Of a stretch of DNA of 64,000 nt, positions 23,429-35,400 are shown in pieces. The notes beneath the pieces are model-generated. The model worked only from the letters and a program-made list of their open reading frames with translations, was not told the DNA's origin and searched no databases. Position 1 is the stretch's first letter. Each line of letters starts with the position of its first letter. The translations under genes were made by a program, and so were the position numbers. Source of the DNA: Zingiber officinale (lineage: Eukaryota > Streptophyta > Magnoliopsida > Zingiberales > Zingiberaceae); NCBI RefSeq assembly GCF_018446385.1, contig NC_055992.1, forward strand, positions 55,938,799 through 56,002,798. The letters are read 5' to 3'.

Positions 23429-26400
23429 GATACTTCCATTTTAATTTGAATTATTGATATATCAATTCTATTTAAATAAAATTTTTTTAATTATTTTTTC
23501 TAACAATATTAAATTATACAATAATTGAGAACTTATAATAAATCAATATACAACTTATTTTTATATACACAATAAATATATTGATCTTATAATTACTATA
23601 GATAAATAGAAAATACCGAAATTGTATCGGCACGGCACGATACGATACCGAAACCGTATCGTTCTGGTCTGAGACCGAAACCTCGGCACTGGTCGAAATT
23701 TTAAACCTTGGTATTAATCATCCATGGCTATATAGCATAAAATGTGTAATCATCACTATGCTCATTTAGGAACCTTACAATAAGCCAACAACTTCAAAAT
23801 TGAAAATTAGCTTGGTGTGACACAGAATTACTTTTCATTCTTATACTTTGCAGTTTTTTTAGGTGGGGTGGGGTTGTGCAGTTTCTAGTGTACTCATGAA
23901 TTTTTATTTAGAAATGAAAATATGTGAAATTTATTTTGCAAGTTTTTCTTGAATTTGATATCTTGTATCACAGGCAATATGCTCAGCGGTCTCGGGTTCG
24001 TAAACTCCAGTACATTGCTGAGCTTGAAAACCATGTCCAGGCATTACAGGTAAGATTGAGAGACTGAATGAGTGCTAAAAAAATATTAGATATCTTAATC
24101 AAGGAATTCATTGAACATTCTTTTCTTCTTTTTTTTAATCTTTGTCTGTCTTCTAACTTCACCAATTTCAACAGGCAGAAGGATTGGAAGTTGCTGCTGA
24201 ACTTGAATTTTTGGACCAGCAAAATCTTATTCTGAATTTGGAGAATCAAACCTTGAAGCAGAGACTTGATAGTCTAGCTCAGGAGAAGCTTATAAAACGT
24301 GGTCAGTGTTTTGTTTTTCATGGTGTCACAGTTTCATGATCCTTGTGTTTTTGAGGAGTTTACAGTAAAGTTAGATACTGGGTTAGTGATTGATATTAAT
24401 ATCATTTGAATGGTGGATTAATCAATGTGGAATATGGAGTTATTCTCATTTATAAGTTTGCAACATTTACTGATACCTTAGTTGAATAAATTCTGCAAAC
24501 ATTACTGATATCTGAGATAAAATATAAGACTCTTGCTCACATTTTATCTCAGATATTTTTTTAGCCATGGCCTACCTCGGGCATGTTCATAAAAACAAAT
24601 TGCTAACATCATGTTATCAGTAATTACTGTACTACCAGCCATGAAATTGCCCTTCTTGCTTCCTTCTTGCTCCCCTTCCAACACTAAATTCCACCCTTCC
24701 CCCTCCTCCTGCTGAAAGGCCTCACCTTCACTCTTGTTGCTTCCATCCTTGCCACACCACAATAGAATAGAGGGGTCGTGATCCAGTTATGTTGACTAAA
24801 AGGTGATTCTCACCCAAGATTTAAATTTTGAGCCGTGCCTGAGTATCATACCGTGCCGATATGATTTTAGTACCTTTTTAATTATAAAATATATTAATTA
24901 AAATATTTTTATTTATATTTAATCGTGGTAGGTACTTATTATTAAATTATTTGAAATGTTGAATTTAAGTTTTGATATTATAAATATTTGATGCTTATTA
25001 AGTCAATTTAGAATTCACTAAAGTCCACACAAGGCAGAATTAAGTAGGTTTAAACCAGATTTATATGTAGAATAATTTAGTTTATTAATAGTAGTATATT
25101 TTATAAAGTTAGAAATTATATTATATTTATTTTTTATCTTAATAATCCATTTCCTACCTCCTTAAAGTTTTTTTCTATATTTATCTCATGGGCGGATAAA
25201 GAAGGGAAAAGGATAATCATCTTGAAAGAGGTTAATAGGTTATTTACCTTGTGAAAAAATGAAAGATAGCAAAAAAAAATTAATCTATCTTTAATGGTTT
25301 TTTTCTCTTTGTTTACATTCTTATACTGATGTAGGGAAAAAAATTAATAAGGAAGAAAAAAAATTCATGGATGTTTGATGAAAAAAAATTAAGTAAAAAA
25401 TTAACATGGAACCGGAATTACTATCTAAAAATAAAAATTTCAATCTAAACTTAAAACATAAAAGAAAACAATAAAAAAAATTAAAAAAATAAAACAATTG
25501 TGGCAACTTCGGGGACCACAAGGAAGCCCCACGGGATTGTGGCAACCTCTGCGATCGCGTGGAGGCCTCGCGGGGTTACCACGGCTTCTACGACCACGCG
25601 GAAGCCCCATAAGGTTGCGGTATCCCTCTTGACCTCACTAGGTTGTCGTAAGTCTCAACGACCTCGTAATGTCGATAACGGTGTTGGTTGGTAGGTAAAT
25701 GGCGAATTCTACCTGTGCCGACTGACATAACACGATATTTAATTCCATGTTCTCACCTACAAAATAATTTTTGTTTTGGAAAAAAAAAAGAAGAAATAGT
25801 GGTGGATCCCATTTCTAAAAGAATATAACAATGGTTGTATCATGGTTTAAAGTTATCATTCCTTTGGGGTTTCAGTCCTCTGGATGGTATAGCTTTGGTA
25901 TAGTTCATGACACAACATGCTTCATCATGATAATTTAAATTAGTTTTGCTCCTTCAATCATAATTCACTTGAGTGATTTACTTCTAAACACAAGGAAATA
26001 GAAATAGAGGTTTGATAATTAATTGATTTAACATTTTGTTGTACCATATTGTCCAAATATTTGGCTTGGTCCAAATTGAGATTAATTCAAATAAGTTTCA
26101 CTCAAATAACTCATTTACCCTTAGATTTTTCTACTTTTGAAGTAATTTATAGAAATTGGTAATTCAAATTAATTAAAATTTTATTATATTACGGCCAATA
26201 CTTTACATCCATTAAATAAAACATGTGAAATGAATTCAAATTAGTTTTATTTTTTTTTCCTCTAACTATTACAAATAAAATGACAATTTGCTATACCACA
26301 TACTAATACCCAAATCGCGCACCACACTTTCATATTTATCATATCATGCATTATTTTTTTCAAAAATACCTCTCCCTCTGGACACGTTTATTTGACTCAC

Positions 26401-29400
26401 TCAAGAACCAAAGTACATTTAAAATATCAAAAGTAGTATTTTTCTCTCTTAAAAAAGTTAATTTTTTTAAAACCTTACACATGATAAATATGTGGTGTAA
26501 TCAAGAATGAAGGACATGATTACACTCAGGAGAGTCCCAAGAGTATATGGTCATGATTTGAATTGAATTTAATAAGTCTAAGGTCATCACAATGAGTTTT
26601 GGCCAAAACTCATTGATACACTTCGGAATTTTTTTTTTTTTGGGAGGGGGGGAGGGGGTGTGAATAGCTCGTCTCGCTTCGTTGATGTTGATTTGCAACG
26701 GAAAATATGATGCAAACTCCTCCACTGCTAACACAAAGGATTTACTTAGTGTGCATTTCAAGATGAGGTAACTAATCTAAGGATCCACATACGAGCACAC
26801 TCTCCACTTCAAAAACACTCCTTCTCAGAATAATTTGGAGATAGAGAAACCTTGTTCAAGCTCACACAAGAGTACAACTCGAAACAAGAAGTAAATGTAC
26901 AAAAATACAATGAAGAACCTCTCTTGTTTGATCTCTTGTATCTTGAAGACGCCTCTGGACCAGTTAGAAATTGCAGCAGCACTTGTCTTCCAAGCTCAAA
27001 GTCCGACGAATAGTACCGGAGAAGAATCGTGCAAGTGTTGTTACGTTTAAGCCTCGTCGTCACCTTTATACTCCGCAATTTAGGGTTTCCAATTGATTGG
27101 GCTTACTCCCCAATCGATTGTCACGTCAGATCCAGGTGATCCTAGTCATTCAAAGCTCGCAATCTGGGCAACGGTCATATCCCAATTGATCTACTGATTG
27201 ATTGGGGTAGCTGGATCAATCATCCATGTCTTCTGTGCTCTCACAGAAGACCCCGGAATCGATTAACCAATCTATTTCGGTCGCCTCGCGTCATCACGAG
27301 AAAATCATCTCCAATCGATCGGCTAATTGATTGGAGATTGGGAGACCTTCTGTGCTCATGCGATTTCCTCTCAATCGATCACTTGATCAATTGAACTCCT
27401 CACGTCAAAAGCACTGCCGAATTGATCCACTGATCGATTGAGCTCTGACTCAATTGGCCACCTAATCGATTGACCAACCCAAACTTACTTAACTCAAGTA
27501 TAGGATTCTCAATCCCAATATCTGGTCAACCGTGACCTGTTGGGATTTCGTTACTAAGTGTTCGATCAATTCTTTGACCCACGTAGACTTTCCTCCTCGT
27601 GTCAAGTGTCTGGTCAACCTTAACCCACTTGGACTTACCATCTCATGTCAAGTGTCCGCTCCTCCATAACCCACTTGGACTTCCAAACATTCGGTCAACC
27701 TTGACCCACCTAGATTTCTACATGCCTGGTTTTACTCACCAGTATTTTTCACCACTTGGCTTCACTCACCGGGATTTCCCTCTCCCTAGCTTCACTTACT
27801 AGGGCTTTTCACCACTTGGTTTCACTCACCATGATTTCCCTCTACCTAGCTTCACTTACTAGAGCTTTTTACCACTGTCTAGCTTAACTCAGACTTTCCA
27901 ACTATCTGGATTCACTCACCAGGACTTTCTAGCTATCTGACTTCACTCTCCAAGACTTCCCAATCTACTTAGCTTCACTCACTAGGATTTTCTACACCAA
28001 GTATTCGGTCAACACTGACTTACTTGGATTTTCTTCTTCTTCCAACCTTCCCATTGGACTTACTCTTGCCTAACCTCCAGTTAAGACTTCCCAGTCAAGT
28101 ATTCGGTCAACGTTGACCTACTTGACTCTTCTGGTCCCCCTTTGACCGTCAATATCCTATATGGACAATTGCACCTACAATCTCTATACATTATCAAATA
28201 TCGAAACTCAAACATCAAGACTCAAATTTAAGCCAACTCAAGCTTAGTTGGTCAACTTTGACCAAGGAAAAATTGCACCAACAATCTCCCCTTTTTGATG
28301 TTTGACAATAGTTTAAGTTAAGCTAATCTTATAACCTCAACTTGTTTTTCATGCCACAACATGAATGAGGGTTTTCTTCATTATTCTCCTTTCCAAGAGG
28401 GTAATCTCCCTGTTTGGGTAAATGAAGGTTTCCTAATTTAAACCCTACATTCTCCCCCTTTGCACACATCAAAAACTCTCTCCTTGAAGAGATATCCACA
28501 TGTTCACAACCTCACTTGTTGCTCACAACATCACAATGAAAGCCTCATACCCTTCATTGTCTCCAAATGCTCATCTTAGAGCATACATCCATCACAATGA
28601 AGATTTTCATTTTTCCATTGTTTCGTTAAAAAAAATCTAATTCATGTCTTTAAGGAGTAGCTCCCTCTCAAAGCATGCTTAAATTTTCTATCATTGCACA
28701 AACAATGACTTGGAGTTCCTAAACCTTTAGGAAACTTAAAATTTGAAATTTTGATGTTCAAAAATCAACTTTAAAACTAAACCTCATCCTAAACTCCAAC
28801 TTAGTCTTCTTTAATCATCTCATTCTTATTTTCATCTGGAAAACTACCCTTAAATACATATAAATGAATATCTTAGGGTTAGGGATGGTTAACACGACTG
28901 AAATTAGACCATTTCAGCCAAAAAAACAGCCTCTTAATCGATTGACATTGGGACTCAATCGATTAAAGTTATTCAATCGATCAACTGATCGATTCCGTGA
29001 GCTTCTGTTCGCGAAAAAGCACTTGAATCGATCAAGTCAAGGTTAATCAATCAACTAATCGATTCCGCGAGCTTCTATTTATGGAAAACCTAGTCCAATC
29101 GATCAACTGATCGATTGAACATCCCCAATCGATTGGTCGATTGATTTTCTGAAATCAAATTTCAGCCGAATTTCAGAAATTTCTAGATAATTCTATGATT
29201 TTTCAAAAATCATGAAATTTTGCGTAGACATTATTTACTATGATGGAAAAATAGTTTTCTAAGAAATTAATTTCTATTTTTAAAGATTGACACAAAACTT
29301 GAAACTATTGAAAACTTCAATATTTTGCTCTAGTTTGTGTCTAATTATACAATGGTGATTCCTATCAAAAGATAGCCTTCGCCAAGGTTTTTCAAAAGCA

Positions 29401-32400
29401 TTTTGAAATGATTTTCAAAACCAATTTTCAATCATGTTCCTTCGGTTAAATGCACATGACTTGTACACTAGTTTTCTCAATGATTGGATTACACATAACT
29501 ATGTGTTTTGATAAAATTAAAACTCAAAATGATGCACTAAATCAACATCTTGAGTTTTGTTCATCCTCCTAACATCTCATTTGTATCTAATGTGCATCAA
29601 GACACATACAAGTCAACTTATGGTCTTTGTGAGATGTAGATATTGATTTTCCCTAATCTAAGCGTTTATGTATATTTATCTAGGCATTTAAATTATGATC
29701 ATGCACCTATAATGTCATTTGATAGCTAATGTCATTGTCCTTAATTACAAGGAATTAAACTAATGCATGATGATTTATGACATACATCAAAATAAATAAT
29801 TTTTAAAAGAAAACATGCTACAGCTACATGATATATGTATGACACGACATGTGATATTTTCATGATGATATGAATGCAAAATATGATGTCATGACATATG
29901 ATGGGTAAACAATTATGACAATTTAGCATAAATAATACACCTAGATTATCTATCAAAGTATCTCTAATTAATTTCTAAATTTAAAGAATAGACCTAAATT
30001 TGCCCTTATTTCCCAAGAGAATGCTAAATTCTCAACTTGACATTTCTTTGACCCTTTCTATTCGTGTCAATTTTAATTAAGTCCAATTCTTCAAAGTTTT
30101 GACACATTTTTTTCTTCCAAAAGAGTAAACATTTTAAACCTACATTTTTAAAGGTTAACAAAACCTTAAAAATGTCTCAAAGTGTCAAACTTCAATTGGA
30201 GTTGACACTCTCTAAATCCATCAGAGTGTAGAGAACACACTCTTAGGAACCCGAAACCTATTGGTGCTTCTTAGGTGTACTAGATACTCATTAGGGATAA
30301 TTTCCCTAGTTACCTTCCTAATGACCTTCTTAGGCTTCTTAGACGCTTTGGCCATGCTAGACTCTAAGTCAACTCTAGGGATAACTTCTCCTGTGACTTT
30401 CTTAGTGACTTTCTTAGGCTTCTTAAAAGCCTTAGTCGCATTGGCCTTTTCAAGGTTAACTCTAGAGATGACTTTCCTTATAACCTTGACTTGGCCCCTA
30501 GTCCTAGAGTTAGTTTCATAACTATATGGAACTCTATGATAAGAAGAGACATCCTTCTTGGCTTGAGGTTTATATCTCAAACCTCACCTACTATTGGATT
30601 GTTCTTGTCTATCTATCCCTAGATTATGCTTATTTGACCCCTTAAAAATATTTTCCATTCTTTTTATGGTCTCTTCCAATTTATCAAGCTTTGACCTCAA
30701 GCTTGGTTTTCTATCTTTAAATTCTTGCATGTGGATTTTTCTAGATTGCTTTGGCATTTTTATCTTTAGGCTTATATCTATAGTCCTTAGAACTCTTGCC
30801 TAATTTGTTATCTACCTTTCTATCCTTGGTACGGTAGTTTTGGCATGATACGATACATTTTTTTTTTTTAATTTTATCATGCTTCCTATTTTCATGATAA
30901 ATAGCATTAAAATGATAAAGATTAGACCTAGCATGCCTTTTTATCATGGCTTATAGGAATTACTTCAATAAATGATACCTTGAGTTTGCTTTTCAGAGCT
31001 CCCCTTAAGCTGAGCTTCCTTCTTTGACCTTGATTGGATTTCTTCCCTTTGGACATTTTGATAATGTCTCTTTTAATTGCAAGAAAAGCACACAATGTGC
31101 CCTTCCTTAGGCTTCCCGACGACATGAGGGGGCCGCCAGTGGGCCGGGGACCGACTTCCTTAGGCTTCCCCTTGCCTTTTGATGTCAATCAATCCTTCTT
31201 CTTGGTCAAGTTCGGACACTTGCTCTTATAATATCCACTTTTCCTAGACTCAAAGCACATAATGTGACTTTTATTATTTACAATTGAAATTGTTATACCT
31301 TCTTTACTTGTAGGGTGGCACATGACCCTTCTTTTAATCCGGATGTAAAGGCTTCTTCTTGATCCGGTGCCAAAGATTGACGCTCCCCCTCAATCCTTGA
31401 TAGGGATGCCTCTTCATCTTCATCCTCGGATGTTGAGCATCTCTCAACTTCCGAATCATCATCTATGTGAAACAAAGAGTATCTTCCTTTGCCTTTGTCC
31501 TTATGCTCTCTTGACGATGGACCTTCTTCAATTTCTTCTCCTTTGGAAGATGAGCATCTCTCAACTTCCAAATCTTCTTCTTCGTGATCCAATGAGTCTC
31601 CTGTTTTAGATTCTTCTTGATTTGGCATAGTGGAGGGATCTCCATGAATCTTTGCCAACTTGCTCCAGCTCCTTGGCATCATGATAATATCCAATTTTGC
31701 TTAAAATGTTGCTAGGTAATAAATTGACCAATAGTTTGGTCACCTTGTCATTTGCCTCACATATTTGAATTTGCTCCTTGCTCCAATTGCTTCTCTTGAT
31801 GATTTTGCCTTTGCTAGCCTTTTGGAGTCTTAAATTCTTCCATTAGAGTAAACCATTGTTCTATCTCCACCATCAAGAAATTTTCGATCTTTGATTTCCA
31901 AAGATCGAAGTTTGTCAATGTGAATGGTGGAGCCATTTGAGTATCATATCCAAGTCCATCACGGAAGTCCATCTTGAAGTTGAGCTCTTTTGATGAAGTC
32001 TTTGACATTGTTAAAATTAGGGCTTCAACTTCTTCCTTTAGCTCGTTGCCCTTTCCAGCAATATGTCCGGTGAAGAGTGGCCTCGCTTTGATACCACTTG
32101 TTGGGACACTTTGGAGTTAGAGGGGGGTGAATAGCTCGTCTCGCATCGTCGATGTTGATTTGCAGCGGAAAATACGATGCAAGCTCCTCCAATGCTAACA
32201 TAAATCTGTATCCACCTCAAGATGAGGTGACTAATCTAAGGATCTACACACGAGCACACTCTCCACTTTCAAAAACACTCCTCAAAATAATCCGAGGGTG
32301 GAGAAATCTCATTCAAGCTCACGCAAGAGTACAACTCGAAACAAGAAGTAAATATACAAAAATACAATGAAGAATCTTTCTTGTTTAATCTCTTGTATCT

Positions 32401-35400
32401 TGAAGATGCCTTTGGACCAATTGAAAAGTGCAGCAGCACTTGTCTTTTCAATCTCCAAGTCCGACAAACAGTAGCGGAGAAGAATAGTGTAAGTGTTGTT
32501 ATGTTTGAACCTCATCGTCGCCTTTATACTCCGCGATTTAGGGCTTCCAATCGATTTGACATACTCTCCAATCGATTGCTACGTCAAATCCAGGTGATCC
32601 CAGTCGTCTAAAGCTCGCAAATTAGGCATCGATCATATCCTAATTGATCGGATGATTGATTGAGATAACAACTGATCGATCCAGATGTCTTCTGTGTTCT
32701 CACAGAAGATCCCGGTGTCGATTAACCAATTGATTCCGACCGCCTCGTGTCATTACGAGAAAACCATCTTTAATCGATCGGCTGATCGATTGGAGTAGCC
32801 GAATCGATCAACTGATCGATTGGGTGGCCTTCTGATCGATTGAGGTTATCGCGTCAAAAGCACTGGATCGATTGGGCTCTGGCTCAATCGATCACCTGAT
32901 CGATTGACCGATCCAAACTTGCTTAACTCAATTCTAGGGGGTCAACCATGACCTATTGGGACTTCGTCACCAAGTGTCCGGTCAATCCTTTGACCTACTT
33001 GGACTTTCCTCCTTGTGCAAGTGTCTGGTCAACCTTATCCACTTGAACTTACCGTCTTATGCCAAGTGTCCGGTCTTCCATGACCCACTTGGACTTCCAA
33101 ACACTAGATGTCTGGTCAACCTTGATCCACCTGCATTTCTACATGCCTGGCTTCTCTCACCTGGGATTTTCACCACCTAGCTTCACTCATCAGGATTTCC
33201 CTCTGCCTAACTTCACTCGACTTTTCACCACCTGCCTTTACTCACTAGGATTTCCTCTGCCTAGCTTCACTCATTAGACTTTTCACCACTGCCTAACTTC
33301 ACTCACTAGGACTTTCCAGTTGTCTGACTTTCCACACCAAGTGTCTGATCAACACTGATCCACTTGGATTTTCTTCTTCTTCCAACCTTTTCGTTAGACT
33401 TGCCCTTGCCTAATCTTCAGTTAGGACTTCCCAGTCAAGTATCCGTTCAATCTTGACCTACTTGATTCTTCTGGTCAATTTTTGACCCTCAATATCACAT
33501 ATGGACAATTACACCTGCAATCTCCATACATTAACAAATATTAAGACTACTCAAGTTTGAGTCAACCTGGTCAAATTTGACCTAGAAGAAATTGTACCAA
33601 CATTGATGATATTAGTCATATCCGAAACAACTCAAATTAAGACCAATGCACTCCTAGTAGCCTCCTGAGTGTTATCATGCCCTCCAACTTTAGTTTCACA
33701 TCTTAAGTAGGCTCTTGTGAGTTTCTAAAATTTATACACTTTTGAATAAATTTGACACAAATTTACTATTAAATTTAGACATATCATATTTACTCAACAA
33801 CAACACAACACCAATGTGTTCCTGAGACTCTTCTAACTCTTACCGCGCCCAAAATTTTAAAATCTGGACATTATACTACATGTTTGGCCAAAAGTCACTG
33901 ATGCCCTTACCACATCAAAATCAATCCAATCTTGGACCAATGCACTCCTAAGAGTCTCTTGAGTCTCATCATGCCCTCAAACATTAATTCCACAACCTAA
34001 ATAGCATGGTGTGGGTTTCTGAAATTTAAATAGTTTTATGTAATTTTGACACTATTGGACTTGGATCCATCATATTCACTCAACAACAATACTATTGTGT
34101 TCCTGGAATTCCCTTGACTCTGACCATGTTTAAAATTTCAAAATTTAGACATTATATGACCATTAGTGAGTTTTGGTCAAAATCCACTGATGACCAAAGT
34201 CACATCTGACTTAATCCAAATCAAGGCCATTACACTCCTACAAACTTTCTGAGTATCACCATGCCCTCTAACTTTAGTTTCACACCTTAGATAGACGCTT
34301 TGTGAGTTTTTAAATTTTATAATACTTTGAGTAAACTTATCACAAACTCACTGTTGGACTTAGTATATTCATCCAACAACACTAATATGTTCCTAGGACT
34401 TCTGATTTACCATGTCTAAAATTTAAAATCTAGATATTGTATAACTATGAATGAGTTGGTCCAAAACTCACTAATATCCTTAGCCACATCAAAATCAACC
34501 CAAACTAGGACTACAATGCCCCCGGTAGCCTCTTGAGTCTCACCATACCCAAATTCCAAGTTTTGCCATATTGTCTAGAATTTGAAATTTTGGGTATGGA
34601 CAGAATTAGGGGAGTCCTAGGAACACATTCATGCTATTGTTGAGTGAATATGATAGATCTAAGTCTAATAGTGAATTTGCATCAAAAGTACACTAAGTTA
34701 TCTAAATCTTAGAATATGAGAGCATGGTGAGACTCAGGACTCATAGATATTTCTAAGGGCATTAGTAAATTTTGTCCAAAACTCACTGATAGCCCTATAA
34801 TATTCAGATTTTGAAATTTTGGGCATGGTAAAAGTTAGGGGAGTTCTAGGAACATATTCGTTAAGTGAATATGATAGGCCCAAATCCAATAATGAGTTTG
34901 TGCCAAAATTATATAAAACTATCTAAATTCAGAAACCCACAATATGCTATTTAAATTGCGAAATTAAGGTTTGAAGGCATCGTGAGACTCAGGAGGCTAC
35001 TAGGAGTGTATTGGTCCCGGTTTTGGCTGTTTGGGTTGATCTTGATATATGATAAGACTAACCGTGAATTTTGGCTAAAATTCATTAATGGTCGTAGAAT
35101 GTCCAAATTTTAAAATTTTAGAAATCTTGTTTAAAGCTTAACACCTCTATTAACCATAGGTACATCATTGCATATTAATGGAAGATTTAAGTAAATTTCT
35201 TGGAAATCATAATACCAGTAGAGCGAAAATTAGCCATGGAAACAAACTGTTAACTCTGTTTGGTGAACATCCAGAGAAAGATGGAAATGAAGAATTCAGT
35301 AACTGAACATTTAGAGTGATGAAAATAAAGAAGACTAAAAAAAGATAATATAGGAAATTTGATCATGTGTCTGATAATCTTGAAGTCATTAAACAATTGC

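Larger units (their letters stand above)
13573..23973 (+). other. bZIP intron 1 (10.4 kb), loaded with DNA transposons
   Basis: The donor is CA|GTAAGT and the acceptor TATCACAG|G. It splits a codon after its second base. It contains hAT-like elements at 14885-16298, 17790-18516, 21299-22132 and 22687-23710, a foldback at 20966-21147 and microsatellites. The stretches 16307-17780 and 18525-20740 are plain AT-rich intron with no recognisable gene. A 56-bp-spaced tandem duplication lies at 17626-17722. Confidence 0.85.
26618..33602 (-). mobile_element. Sirevirus-like LTR element D, gag remnant only, pol deleted (6985 bp)
   Basis: Two LTRs (26618-28283 and 32099-33602) flank a 3.8-kb interior. 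The TSD TTGAT lies at 26613-26617 and 33603-33607. The minus strand has a PBS next to the right LTR (AAGTGGTATCAAAGC, 32098-32084) and a purine-rich tract next to the left one (the + strand reads ATCTCCCCTTTTTGATG at 28284). Only gag and gag-linker remnants are recognisable; protease, integrase, RT and RNase H are absent. The left LTR lacks the first 7 bases (TGTTGGG), and the LTRs differ in length and by many substitutions, so the insertion is old. Confidence 0.88.

Noticed and set aside
28864-29046. Short + strand ORF with [11 protein letters not shown] repeats
   Set aside because: It translates the ATCGATTG palindrome cluster in the interior of element D.
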